From: Diplosphaera chodatii
Taxonomy: Eukaryota; Chlorophyta; Trebouxiophyceae; Prasiolales; Stichococcaceae
Length of the DNA: 64,000 bases
Assembly: GCA_032358165.1 (NCBI GenBank)
Contig: JAALGY010000020.1
Location: 1,612,001 to 1,676,000, forward strand
Reading direction: 5' to 3'
Position 1 is the stretch's first letter. The number at the start of each line of letters is the position of its first letter. Positions 12,090 to 24,385 of this stretch are shown one piece after another. Both the position numbers and the translations under genes were made by a program. The notes under the pieces were generated by a model. That model was not told where the DNA came from. It made no database searches and worked only from the letters and a program-made list of their open reading frames with translations.

Positions 12090-13070
12090 TCAGCAGGTGT
12101 CAGTGCTGCTGACATGTTTCCTCTTCTTTGCACGACTGCCTGCACTGGTTTTGAGTTTCAGTCCAGCCTTGGCGGCTTCGACCGATACATCCGGCTTGCT
12201 ACCCTTGTCTATGCGCAGCCGTGACGGAGCCTTGCCATCCAGCTCTATGCAATTCAAGTGAGGCAACGTCCCAGCAGCCTTCTCCGGCAGATGCAGCAGT
12301 GCAGCTGTGCGCTTCAACTTGAACCTGGCAGGCCCCGCCGAGCCACTGTTGATGTACCATACGTCGTTGCTGCGGCAGTCTCCGTATACATGGCTGTGCC
12401 CAAAGATGACGATGTCCGGCTGATGTTCAGTCACAAGCAATTTTGCCATCGATGAGTCTGCAGACAGACATCAGCTGCCATTGTCGTCCAGGACATCCAC
12501 AGTGTTGCCTGATATACCGCCAGGGAACATTGACATGGCACGGCATGGATGCAGAGTGCAGAGGCGCCACCTTTGGGTGGCATGCCACAGATGTGTGTCA
12601 TGAGAATGCGCCAGCCGTTCACACTGAGCACCTGCACCTCTGGCAGCTCCTCCATGCTGGCAGAGTCGTCAACATTGCCCCTGATGATCCACAGCACCAT
12701 TAGCTCTTGCAAGAATGGACCATGGCCCGCCTTGCGCAGATCGTGCATCGCAACAGCAGCACAGATGCCCTGCACGCCTGACTGCTGTCACTGGGGCAAC
12801 CTCCTGTAGCTTAGCCAGCACCTCTGCACAGAGCCCATCCAAGACATTGGCGCATGCAACATTGACATGTGGATACAGTATCAGCTATGCGTGATACGAT
12901 GAGCTGTGATTGTAAGAGTCACATTTCCCACAAGATGGCTCACCTGCATGCATGCCATGGTGGCCCACATCACCCGCGTGCAGGATCATGGCTACCCCAC
13001 GCAGCGCCACAGCAAGCTGGGGATCGAAGACCCCGTGAGTGTCTGACACCAGGCCCACAACAACCGTCAT
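12090..13070 (-). CDS. YfcE/MJ0936-type metallophosphoesterase
   Basis: Calcineurin-like phosphoesterase of the small YfcE group; the natural substrate is unknown, bacterial relatives being phosphodiesterases. Exons 12944-13070, 12778-12823, 12571-12680 and 12090-12457 join in phase to 216 residues. All metal-binding blocks are present: GLVSDTHG (residues 5-12), HAGDVGHH, AVRGNVDD, MTHICG and FGHSHVYG, followed by INSGSAGPARF. The C-terminus adds a basic Lys/Arg tail (SRAKKRKH) not seen in compact bacterial homologues. The VR/GNVDD join needs a GC donor at 12777; no GT alternative keeps frame. An in-frame GTG lies upstream at 13097, but ATG at 13070 is the better start. Only 138 bp separates it from the convergent GCVT gene. 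Confidence 0.9.
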
Positions 13071-13426
13071 GCATGAAGATGAGCGTTGCTGCACCACTCA
13101 GAAGATCGAGCAGATGCAGGCCTGCAGTGCCAGCAACATGTGGCGCACGTACGGCTGGCCGAGCGAGGATTCGACCAGGCAAAGCAGAGAGCATACACAA
13201 TCAATACTGTCAAGGTGAGTGACGAAGATGGAAATAGACGCGAAGAACCGAGGCGCATATGTCTGTTGATGTTGCACAACATCGGTTGAGGCACGTGCAT
13301 GCATGGTGCAGATCATCAATGCACCATGTCAATCGTCTCCATAGTAGGGTTGCACCATGCGTTAGCTGCCATTCGCAGCTCGTGAAGCGTGCAAACTTGA
13401 TTTGCTTGACTGAAGGGGGTTCTGTC
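13071..13426. promoter_or_regulatory. Divergent spacer, metallophosphoesterase and DUF1499 gene
   Basis: Up to 356 bp between the two chosen starts. In-frame upstream ATGs at 13259 and 13319 could extend the DUF1499 protein and shorten the spacer to about 190 bp. No other feature is visible. Confidence 0.4.
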
Positions 13427-15564
13427 ATGCTAGACTCCAAGCATAGTTTGGTTGCACCTGTGCAATCCAGGCCATGTAGAGGGCTATTTCAGCACCGCAC
13501 AAGGCCGCCAATCCGGTCTCAGAAGATGCGCATTCTGCAGTGCTCAGCGATAGACTCCGATGATCATGATAGCCAGCAACGAACAGCCTGCAGCAGGTAG
13601 ATATTGATGTCCAACATTTGCGGCGCCAGCTCTGGCTCAGGTGCAACAAGACCTGTTACATACGCTGTTGTTGCTGGCCTGCTTGCACTATTCTATGCCC
13701 TTTTCCCAGGCGGATGCTGGTCGGCATCGGCGCCAGCGTGCTGGCTGCAGCGAAGGGAGCACATGCAGCAGAAATTCCGCCACCGCCGCAGGTTGGGGCC
13801 TGCGCCGATTGCATAGGTGCGTTTCACGATGCGATATCAGGGTCGCAGACCTTCTGCAGCATTCGGCATGCCCGGTTAGCATGATGGCTGCAGGCGCTTC
13901 CGGCAGATGCTGATTGCATCCGGTCCTGCATGCTCAGGGGAGAGTGAGACGACCTTGAACGTGTGCGACGAAGAGGCAGTGTCCTGCGCAAGCACGCAGA
14001 ACGACGACGAAGCGCACTTCCTTGCGCCATGGTGCTTGGACCTATGCAATCAGATCGTGCTCTTAGTGCACCATGCTGAATGTGCCATGACCGCAACACT
14101 GCCGCTCCTCAGGTTGTGTTCTGACGAGCAGGTCGTATGATGGTGGACGTGAGGCAGCGGTCAGCAGGCTCATTGAAGTTGCCTCAGGTGCATTCATGTG
14201 CATTTGCATGCACTCACATGCCGCCTTTGACAGTTGACATCGCCTGGAGTCGCTGGATGGTTCGCCGGTCACAGTCTCACTGTCACTGTGCAGGCGGCGT
14301 CTACAGCGCAGGGATGTCTAATGAACCTCTGGGCATCAGCCGCTCCTCTGCAGCTGGGTACATATTGGGTGGTGTCGCCAATGTACTCCAAGGTGATCTA
14401 CCATCGGTGCCCCATCAGCACAGCAATTGGATGTGAACCAGGGTGGCAGCTATACTCCAGCATGCATACTCGTGCATGCACAGCCCTTATAATGCAAAGT
14501 GTTCCGGGTTACATGTGTGGCCTTGCAAGCCTGCTGCGGGGGTGTCTGCAGGCAAGCCGCCCCCAGAAAAGCCAGAGCGTGCGCAGGGGAGAGAGCCGCT
14601 GCGCTTTGATGGCGTGCCTGCGGACCGGCACACCACAGGTGGGAGTGTATGTCTCGGCAAACCCAGCAGAGGTGGTGTGGCTGATGCACAGGGTGAGCAC
14701 GGTTCACTTATGCAAAGCGCATGCAGGTGAGGGCGCCGAGTATGTGCGCCTGACATTTGGGACAGCCGGCGGCGCCGCCACAGAGGTGGACGACCCGTCC
14801 ACCGTCATCGATGCAGAGTTCCTCTTTCTGAAGGGTGTGCTGCTGCAATGATCTGCAATGCAAGGCGTCGTGCTGCTGCTGGCGACTGTGGGGTCACGCA
14901 TTGGTGCCATTGATGGTGTCCTAGTGTGTGTCAGAGCATGCTGTTGTAAGGGATCGGCTTATGTTACAGATGACAACATCGTGGTGCTGCGGGCGGCATC
15001 GCGAGCGCCCCCACCGCGGGCGCAGGGTAGCCTGTCGCTGTCCTTCAGCAAGGGCTTCGTCTTTGATGCCAATGCTGCCAACAAACTCCTTGAGCGCCTG
15101 CGCAAGGTGCGCCTGCGGTGGAGGCAATGTAAGTGCCTGGCATCAGCATGATGCAAGCTGATCTTGCCTGAAGCCGTTCAGGAACAGCTTTCTTGGTGCA
15201 GGCCCTCAGATGGGAGGTGACTCCTGTCATCACAGGTAACCGATTGTTTGGCGCCTTGTCACTCGCATCTTATATGCCAGCTGCATGTTGCCTATCTCCA
15301 GCAGCCAATGAGATGCCACTCAGCATGCAGATTTCGACCCTCGGTTCAATGGCAAGAAGCCGCTTTGGTTCGAGCGCCTGTACAAGGTGTGGGTTGAGGG
15401 TTGTTGAAGAACCTTGCACTGCTGCGCCTGCGCTTCCAAGCGTCCTTGCACCGAGTATACTGTTGGTTTTCTCTCTGCAGCCCTTCTTGCAAGGCGCTTA
15501 CGGCTCAGACCAGCAGGATGATGACCAATCTGAGAGGCCACTGGTCGATGGGCAGCGTATGTAG
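13427..15564 (+). CDS. DUF1499 protein with bipartite thylakoid-lumen presequence
   Basis: Unknown molecular function; DUF1499 proteins occur in bacteria and plastids. Exons 13427-13596, 13710-13816, 13938-14031, 14132-14187, 14727-14834, 14970-15106, 15202-15235, 15331-15386 and 15481-15564 join in phase to 281 codons. Residues 1-56 are a basic, hydroxyl-rich stromal transit region. It is followed by a twin-arginine signal, SRRMLVGIGASVLAAAKG, with an AHA cleavage motif, so export to the thylakoid lumen by the Tat route is likely. The mature part has GACADCIG, the domain hallmark SCASTQNDDEAHFLAPW, GGREAAVSRLIEVAS, YVRLTFG, IDAEFLFL, VVLRAASR and RWEVTPVITDFDP. The 539 nt intron at 14188-14726 is unusually long and could hide a further exon. 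Confidence 0.82.
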
Positions 15565-16303
15565 AACAACAGCTGGTGCAGCCTATCACCACACGTTCAG
15601 GCATGGCTTGCAGCATGCGCAATTTTGACCATTTATCGAACCAGCCACGGATGCTGGTCAGTCAGCGTTGTAGGTATTGTGGGCATCCACTGCTCAAGAC
15701 AGGCGACATCAGACTCCTATCACGCAACGCTGTGACTCCATTGCGCGCCCATCACAACGAGCGACAAGTCACTGTCAGTTTTGAATGAGGTTGTATCTGC
15801 CGGCTGGCAACGCAGCCAGCCATTGGCTGCCTGGTTAGCAGTTGCCCTGTAGGCTGAGTTGCATGTATGTGCACCGCGCGCGGCTGTAACTTGCCTGATG
15901 GGCCAAGCGACACTGCGATACCTACAGAACAAGATGCGCCAACATTCCTAATGCCAAACTGCAGCGTGCTGTCAGCTTGATTCAACATCAGAAGAGCACA
16001 TAGTACCTGGGCTGGATCGACAGCTGTGTGGAACCCTGTTCTGACATCACGGCGGAAAATATGGCGGTGACAGCTCCGCCTGGACTCTGACGTCTGTCGC
16101 CAGGCAGCACAGGCGCCGTGCGTGAACTGCGTCATTGGATTGTAACACAGCAGCATGACAGCTTCGAAATCGCTCAGTGGCAGCTAGTTGCATTCGAGGC
16201 TTCGTGACGGTACATCGGGACCATGCTGGCCGCAGCGAGAAGGCAGCAGTCTGTTGCGTGCAGGAGCAGCTGAGTTTGTTTGGACGGGTCAGATTGCAAG
16301 ACT
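15565..16303. other. Intergenic region between two + strand genes
   Basis: 739 bp holding the 3' UTR of the DUF1499 gene and the promoter of the BAH-DYAD gene. TGTAA, the usual green-algal poly(A) signal, occurs on the + strand near 15887 and 16139, but neither is compellingly placed. No coding segment was recognised. Confidence 0.4.
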
Positions 16304-19300
16304 ATGCATCGTGACGCTCGTAGACAGAGGAGCGCAGGCCAGCCGCAATGGGGTGACGAAGGCGAGGCGCAGTCGGATGGGTCTGTGCGCCACAGGGCCG
16401 TCCTCCTAAACGGCCAGCGCTATTCGCTAGGCGAGTCCGAGACTGGCCTCGATGCACGCACGGCTGCCTGTGTGGTGACACTCGAGCATCTTGGGCCACC
16501 GACACTCTCGACGGGGTCGCGTGCAAGTGGCGCCGACTGTCGGACCCCACCTTCAGGTTAGATGTCAGCTAGGGCATCCTCCACTGCGCGGCCATCCAGA
16601 CACCTGTTAATCAGCAACGGCGAGTTGGAAGAAGAGAATCGGCATTAGCAGGGCAATGGTTATGACCACTGACGGCCACTGCACGCAGTGCTGCCAGGCG
16701 CAGCTATAGAGCTCGACCTGCTCCATCCTCTTTCAACGGACATGTCCCATGGCTCCTGCTGAACTCTAGGGTCCAGTGGTTTGCCATCTGGTTGTTGTCT
16801 AAGCTGAGGACTAAGCAAGCAAGCTCTGGGTGTATGTAGGGGACACGTTGTACATGCAGCCGGCTGAGGAGGGCCTCCCGCTCTACATTGCCGAGCTGCT
16901 GGGCCTTGCAGAGGATGAACATGGCGGCATGTCGGCAGATGTCCGGTGCGTAGCGGGCATGTGTCAAGTCCAACGGCATAACCTGGCTGCTGCAACTGCG
17001 CCTTCCGTTTCTGACATGACGCTTCATATGCTCAGTGAATCAAGGGTGTGCACAGTTTTCGCCCAGTACGCTAGCTGTCAATGCGAAATGAGCACTGCTA
17101 AGATCTTGGTGCTGCTGTACGCGGCAAGCATGTCGCAGACATGCATCACGGCTTGATGAAGGAGGTTGGCAGGCAAGATGTCGGCGGCATGTGACAGCAC
17201 TACTTACATTTGAAGTCAGGGTATTCAGGTGGTACTACCGGCCCCAGGAACTTGAGCTCAGTGATGGGCTGACTGCCGAGGACCGGGAGGTGTTCAAGAG
17301 CGATGAGGGTGGTACACACCCCGTGAACAGCGGTGCGAAGCGCAGACCTTGCACAGCCAGTGTTGCTGTTCAGGAGCAGTTGGCAAACCCCGCAATCAGC
17401 ATTCCTGGTGGCATTGCAATGGCACACAAATCACAGTAACTGATGTAGCACCAAAGGACTGATGCGTACGCCTGTCAAACGTTGGGCAGTGGCGGGCAGG
17501 GCGCACGTGCTGTCGCCATCGAGCTACTGGCTGCGCTGCGCAGCAGATGCAGACCTGACGGATGTCTGGATGTGTTGCCGCCACTACGACACCAACACCC
17601 ACCGCATCCGCTCACTGGACGCCTCAGGCGGCACAGCGACAGGGTCAGTAAGGACTGCATGAGGGTTCACCTGTTCAGCGACAACCTGCGGCACCTTCAA
17701 CTCTGTCGCCCGCCCTGATGACACGCTGACGAGCTACAACAGCTCAATGCTGTTCATGCATTTGCCAGCAGGCTTGGCCTTGGGGAGCTGGCACCTGCCT
17801 GGCTTTCAGCACCCAAAGCGTCTGGCGCCCTGCTGGCGGGCGGCAAGCGGGCCCTGGATTCGCCAGAGGTGAGAATCGGCAATGACGTTCGCAAGCCCCC
17901 TGGATGCATGCCTGCCATCACACAACGGCGGCCTGTACTGCTAGTCACACGCATGAGCCTCAGACGTCATGCGTTGCCTCTTTGTGTCGCCTCAGCAGGG
18001 TGGCACTGTGCACCTCGACAGCGCGCTGGATGCACGGCCGACAACCAATGTTGGCGGCAAGCTCATGCAGCGGGGCGGCCCTGACACCGCAGGTGCAGAC
18101 TGCTTCGGCAGGGTTGCACGGTTATGAGAATGGTACTTTCCACAGGATGAAAAATCAGACTGCACACAACACATCCCAGGGACATGCAGCTGCCAGTTCC
18201 TGGCTGCTCATTTCTGATGTGCAGCATCGCTGGCAGAGGCGCTCCTCAGCCTGGAGGGCGAGGTTCCCAACACCCTGGCTGCCAGCTCGTGGAAGCTCGC
18301 CCGCACCACATGGCGCCGCCGTGCAGGCAGCGCCAAGACCATCCGGGATCTGGCAGGCGAGGCGACTGCGGATGTTGTTGTAGCCGCCGCAGAGCATGGT
18401 CACATCCATGCACAACATGAAGCTGTGAGGTGCCTTCAGCCACTGCGTTTGTTCCCTGTGCACGCAGACTGCCTGGCCGAGCTGGAGGCGGGGATGGGCC
18501 TGACCTACCCTCCTGACACCGAGCTGGCGCAAAGGTGACTGCACTTGGCGCTGCACTACTGTTGCATTGTGCCTGCATGTTGCAGCTAGAGGCTGACCAG
18601 TGCCCGCCTTTAAGACCAACATGCCGCTGTTCGTATGTAGTCTCATCCATGGCATGATTCAACAGTGTTGCGGCGTGTGCAGCGGCGCGCTGGCGGCGTG
18701 GCGCGCCCGCATGCGCAGCCTGCACACATATCCCACCCTCGCAACAGCGCTTGCAACCTTCGCCAGGGCCGCCCGCAGCGCCATATCTCAGCAGGTAAGC
18801 CGTGATGCAGCACGGCGTCTTCCCACGCTGTGATGTTGAGTGGGTGCATGCGTCAGACGTGCAGGAGTTACCTTATGAGTGCCGTTGCGACAGGGCATGA
18901 GTCGCTCTGATATCCTAGCATGGCGTGTATCTGCATGTACAGCCCCAGGTGGCTGCTGACGCCAGAGCAGCTGCGCAGGCGGCGGGCCTGCTGCCGGCCG
19001 CCAAGCGGCAGCGTGCTGCGCCTGTGCGCAAGCAGAATGCTTCTCCTGCCCCCAGCACCCAGCAGGTGTGCCTGCTGACCGTAAGCATATATGCTTGCCA
19101 GTTGCCTTTCACCCCTATTGTGCAGCTGGATGGTTAAGCACACCTGCCTTTGAATGTGATATGGCTGGAGAACCCTGCATCAAAATGTGAACCGACATGC
19201 CCAACGAGCAGGCAGTGCGCTCAGGAAGCAAAGCAGCAGCGGGCGTCCAGGGCAGAGGCACAGCGGCAGCACCACGGGGTGCTGCCAGCAAAGACGGGTC

Positions 19301-22300
19301 TCCACATGGCAGGTCCGAACCTTGCAGTTGTGCGAAGCAGCGCTGGTTGCTTGGTTCCATGCCAGCAGGTCATGACAACAGCATCAGCGTAGCTGCACAA
19401 AGTTGGGCAGGGTATGTGGACCATGCCCTGTGTGAATGCAACGCAGCAGATGGTCAAAGGAGCGCTACAACACAGCCCAAGCATCCCTGGTGTCCATCCT
19501 GCGTGGCATGAACGCCGACGGGCCCGTGTCGGCCGTACTGCGGCCCACGCTTCGTGACGAAGCCCGCAAGGCCATCGGTGACACCGGTGCGCGCCTGCTT
19601 CTGTTACTGCCCGTCTTCCGACTGCCGATAGACAGCTGCGGTACCATGATGCCATGCATACTGATGTGCGTATCTGCATCACACACAAAATTGACCTTTC
19701 CAGTACCTCCCCTTCTTTGCAGGGCTGCTGGACCACCTGCTGAAGCATGCAACCGATGCAGTGGTCACAGAGGAGGGGCACCGTCTGCGCCGCCGCCACA
19801 ACCGCGATGGCCACATGGAGTACTGGCTCGCCTCCCCCAGCGCCGTGGAGGCAGGTGGGTGCATGTCGTCCTGCCCACCTAAACGCCGGCTGGCAGACCA
19901 TCAAGTACGGTGTCTCAATTCTGCAACATGGGTCACCAGAGATCGGCAGGCACCAGCACCTTGTCACCTCAGCATGTGGCCACTGGCGCATCACCTGCTG
20001 CAGACGAAGACATGCTCCGGGACGAGGCTGGCGACCTGGCAGCCGAGGTGGCTCGCATGCGGGCGGTGCGTGCAGCTCTGGCTGCGGCCACCACTGACGC
20101 CGAAGCAGCGCTGGCCGCAGCCCACCCTGGCGGAGAAATAGGCCATAGGTTGGCCATGCTGGAGGAGGAGAGCCATGGCCGCCATGAGGGCATGGCATCT
20201 TCTCTGCTGTCTTTACGGTGAGCACTGGAACATTGCAGGGGGATGTGCACATGGTGTTGAAGCGGCCTGCGGATGGCAGCAGAACCATCCGCAACAAGAG
20301 CCCCTGGCGATAATTGTGAAGCAGGACACCAAACCTGTTGGTGGTCGTGCAGGGCCATTGTTATGCAGCAGGCTGCTGCGCTGGAGGCGCTGCGCCAGGA
20401 GGTGGCAATGCTGCGGCAGCCGCTGCCGTGGCCCTTCCCGCTGCCGTCGCCGCCGCTGCTGCTGAACCAGGCGGTGCAGCCGCAGCCTCCTCAGCTCACG
20501 TTGCCAGAGCCGCCACTCCAGCAGCAGCCGGTAGAGCACCCAACACCCCAGCATCCGCCAAGGCAGCTGTCGCAAGGGCCACATGCCCAGCAGCACCTGC
20601 AGCAACTGGCACTGCAGCTGCAGCCGCCACGGCTGTCCTCGCCACTGCTACCTCCCTCGAGCAGCGGCAAGCTGCTTGGTGTGCCTTGCACCGGCGCAGT
20701 CGAGCCTGAGACCCCCCGCTTACAGCTGCGTCCAAAAGGTGTCTACATGGTGGTTGCCTTTGCCATGATACTCCGGTAGTGTCGCAAAGCCCTGCGTGGT
20801 GCAAAGGTCGCCCTTTGGCATCATAGCACTGCAATAACAGGCAGCACTTGACTTCACAGCAGGCTTCAGCACACCACGGCCCCAGCAGCCGCCTCTGTCG
20901 CTACAGCAGGCAGGTGTTGGCACATGTGGGTCAGCCGCTCCGCTGGCTGCGCTGCCCACCCAACAGCAGCTGCTGGCGGCCGGCCCACTGGGTCTCAAGT
21001 CCCCCTTTGCAGCGGTGCAGCAGGCACTTGCAGCTAATGCAGCCAGCAAACACAGCCCGCCGCCTGACGGAGCATCCCACACACCTCCACCCCAGGGCTT
21101 CCATGCTTGGCGCCCGGCTCCAGCAGCAGCAGGTCAGCGCTGGTCTGTGCTGTGCTGTGCATCTGTACCTTGAGCGCCTGCCTATGTTCGAGACGACAAT
21201 GTGCGGCACGGTCAGCAATCAAGGTAACGGAGCCGGGAGCACATTACCACTGTGTAGGCCCCCATGCCAACCGGGGTTTCGCCAGCCGTGTCCCATGATC
21301 CTAGGCCCAGCTGTGTCACACTGTAGAGTTTCACGTTTCCCTATTAAGTGCTTCTAATGCATTGGTGCGTACCCTGGCTGCCAGGTGAAGCTGCAGAACG
21401 CTTTCGCACAACAGCTGGCAACACCATCACCACCGGCATGTGCAAGTCAGGTGGCCCGTCGCCTGAAGGCCAGGCACCAGCTGGCGGCGCTCTGGCAACA
21501 GCTGCCACCCTGGCGCAGGGCATACCGCCCACGAGTGCCCCTCAGACAGCTGGTTTGCCTCCAGACACTGCTGAACCCGCGCCAGCAGCAGCGCACATGG
21601 CAGCAGATGACGCAGGCGCGGCCGGGCCAAACCCTTCAGAGCCGCCGTCAATGTTCCCAGCGGCCTCGCTCCGGCTGCCATCCGCCGAGCTTCACTCTGC
21701 GACCGGGCTATCTGGTGGTGGCCATGAGGCGTCGGCCATGGAGGCGCCGCTGAGGACGCCAGCAATGGGTCATCCGGGCTCTGCTGCGGCTACAGCTGCG
21801 CGTGGCCCTGATGGCAGTGCTGATACCATCACCTGTGACCGCCCAGAGCAGCACCAGTGCCGTGGGGCTGGCAGCAGCTCAGAGGAGACGCCTGCAGCTC
21901 AGCCTTCTGTGCGCAGCAGCGCCCAGCGCCACGCCAGCGGCAGCGGCGTCTCCTCTGCTGGAGGTGGGCACCGCAGAGAAGCTAGAGTGTACCTGTTGCA
22001 GTGTGCACTGCCAGCTGTCACAAGCCAGATCAACAATACCATCGCCCAAGCTCACCAGATGCTTCTTATCATGCGCTTTCTTGGAAACGGGTGTATCTGA
22101 GCACTGCAGGCTCGGGCAGCAGCCTTGCCTGCAAGGATGGCACATGCAGTGGCAGCCATGGCTGTGGGACACCCCCAAGCAACAGCAGCAATGAGCTAGA
22201 AGCCTCGCAGGCCCCGCAGTCACTGTGCATCAGCAGCAGTCAGCCGTACAGCATGCTGCAGGCGCTGCGCAACCACCTGCAGGGGGCTGTGCCTCTGAAG

Positions 22301-22663
22301 ACCCCTGACCAGGGCAATCGGGCCGGCAGCAGGGCGGCCAGCAAAACAGGTGTTCAAAACGACGGTGCAGCACAACAGCAGGGGCTGCAGCCAGATAGGC
22401 GTGCCACGCCAGCAGTGCAGCCAAGCCATGGCCTGCTGCAGAGTGCAACGTCCGGCGGCTGCAGCCGTCCTGCCTCTGCAGCAGGCGTGACTGCTTGCAG
22501 CGCTGAGCAAACTGCCAGGTTTTGGCCAAACGGCGTCAAGGGCCACGCTGCCGGCAGTGGCGGTGGCAGCAGCCCTGCAACAGCGGCGGAGGCGCAGCAC
22601 AGCGGGAACACCAGCGGCATCTTCGACGGCCTGCTGGACCTAGAGGACAACTGGGCGTTGTGA
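16304..22663 (+). CDS. BAH-domain protein with AMEIOTIC1/DYAD-type domain
   Basis: Predicted nuclear chromatin protein. Exon 1 (16304-16430) has AVLLNGQRYSLG; exon 2 (16840-16945) continues DTLYMQPAEEGLPLYIAELL; 17229-17308 has WYYRPQE and VFKSD; 17490-17643 has GRAHVLSPSSYWLRC and VWMCCRHYDT. Together these form a complete BAH domain. Later exons (from about 17768) carry two Trp/basic helical motifs (near 18275-18330 and 18683-18794) and a nuclear-type basic stretch. The exon ending at 19586, with 19724-19853, holds RWSKERY, RKAIGDTGLLDHLLKHATDA and RRRHNRDGHMEYWL, the signature block of plant AM1/DYAD/SWI1 meiotic proteins. A coiled coil (about 20007-20220) and a long Pro/Gln/Ala-rich tail follow, ending DLEDNWAL at TGA 22663. 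Exon 1 to 2 needs a GC donor at 16431. Middle exon limits and single-gene status are inferred. Confidence 0.75.
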
Positions 22664-23345
22664 TGCAGCGAATGCGGAAAAATGGGGTGAGCAAGTAGCC
22701 TCACACGGGAGGTCAGTGTGGTTCCAGTCATCACAACTATGCCCCAAGGACTTCTGCAGTATGATCAAGTAGTCGCTCAAGGAACATTTCGTCTGTTGTA
22801 AGCAGTAGCATGTTGCATTTGGCGGGCTTGACTTGATTGCGTGAATGTGGGCGTCCAGATGACATACATCGTGAGCATGCTGTTGGGCTTCAGTCAGGTC
22901 TCCTTGGGCGATCATCAGCGATTTTGGTACATCAGGTGACGCCATGGTTGTTGGCAGCACGCGGCCTATTGGTCGCGATTAGCTCTATCTGATAGAATGC
23001 CAGGTCATCAAAGTGGCAAACATGACGACAGTGTTGACATGCTGATACACATGTGCGTTGGTTGCATTGCTAGCATGCTCATGCGGTAGAGGTTGTGGGT
23101 CGCCATGCCAGCCGGTTGGGTTGAAGTGGGTGGGTGACCTGTACGAAAGAGTTAAGAGTCTGCCTGAACTCAAGTGTTGGTCCAATTTACACCTGCTGAT
23201 TTTCGGGCTGTCCATAAGGCCATCACCATGCTGCCTTGACTCTTGGCAATAGACTTCTCCCAAGCAAAATCGACGGTGCTGCCCAGGTGTCAACAGAAGC
23301 TACGTAAACCACAGCAAGCCAGCGGATCAGCGCTGGCGCCCGGTG
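22664..23345. other. Convergent intergenic region
   Basis: 682 bp between the stops of the BAH-DYAD gene (+) and RPB6 (-). A TGTAA motif near 22796, about 130 bp past the BAH-DYAD stop, is a plausible poly(A) signal for that gene. Nothing else is recognised. Confidence 0.4.
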
Positions 23346-24385
23346 CTATCTGTCCGTCACCACCAGCTCTGATGCCTTCCAATCCTCATAGCTGCGATGC
23401 AACACTGTGTTCAGACTGCGTTCTACCAGGTGGCAGTCACAGGCTGCCCGAATGCGACAAGTGGACAGACAGCGCACACTGTTCAAGCGTACACATGCCA
23501 GCGCAGGATGTGAACAAACGGCGCAGCCAGGGCGCATGGCTGACCTGCCGTCTGGGAGGTACCGCCGCACGGTGAAGGGAATCTTCTTTGCGCGGAGCTC
23601 CTTGACCGCGATCTCCAGCGGGTCCGACTCCCCGTCCAGCTCCACCATGACGGGTGCATTCATGCTGCAGGGCCGACATCGCAATTTGTACGCTATGAAC
23701 TGCTGCACAGCGGCACTGATATGCTGCCTGCCAGGATGTCTGCATCGGTTTTCCGTGGCTGACTGCGTCACCTTCAGCCAGTCGCAGTCACTGCTGCCAA
23801 CAGGATGGTATGAGTGAGTTGCAGTCACCTGATCTGCAAAGCTCGCGTCCCCAGGATCCGCGCCCGCTCATATTTTGTCATGAAGCGTGTCGTTATGCGC
23901 GGCCCATCTGACGCCACTGGAGGCCCCTCTAGCACCTGCGCATTCGGCAGGGGCACGTGTGCAAAGCTGCCACAGTTCCAGCACTCCCCAGCACACTGGC
24001 CGACATTTGCCTATCAGCTTGCGATGCGCGTGTGCAAGTGGCGGTACCTCAGTGTGGCCATCTGGGATGTCAGTCTGCATCGGGTCTCGCTCGCCCTCTG
24101 GCCCATCCCCAAACTGCAGGCAGCAACCCAGGAGTTGTGCACAACTCCTCGCAGCAGAAATGGCCGCAGCCCAGACTCATCACATCACGGCGAGCCAATG
24201 ATCGCAGTAGGCACTGCGTACTCACGTCCTCTGGCGCATCTGGATCCAGCTCCTCCTCAAACCTGCAGGCGTTGAGGATATGCGCATGAGATGTGAGTGT
24301 GCGGTTGCACCGTCATGCCGTAAAGCCAACATTGCTCATGTACGCACGTTTCTGCGGGTGCCTCATCGTAGTCGACGTCCTCCAT
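23346..24385 (-). CDS. RPB6: RNA polymerase I/II/III common subunit RPB6 (RPABC2)
   Basis: Shared omega-like subunit that stabilises the clamp of all nuclear RNA polymerases. Five exons (24348-24385, 24226-24262, 23829-23935, 23545-23664, 23346-23391) join in phase to 115 residues. The acidic N-terminus ([12 protein letters not shown]) is followed by [20 protein letters not shown], then [40 protein letters not shown] and a short acidic C-terminus. The core is nearly invariant across eukaryotes, so identification is secure. The protein is somewhat shorter than human (127) because the acidic N-terminal extension is reduced. First and second exons are only 38 and 37 nt. Confidence 0.96.

Noticed and set aside
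13071..13097. Nine-residue N-terminal extension of the phosphoesterase
   Set aside because: The extension would start with GTG; ATG at 13070 directly precedes the conserved strand leading to SDTHG.
16280..16303. Upstream start for the BAH-DYAD protein at 16280
   Set aside because: The codon at 16280 is TTG; the first in-frame ATG is at 16304.
19221..20297. 358-codon minus-strand open frame opposite the DYAD exons
   Set aside because: The plus strand carries the conserved DYAD block with correct splice junctions; the antisense translation is Cys/Arg-rich and resembles nothing known.
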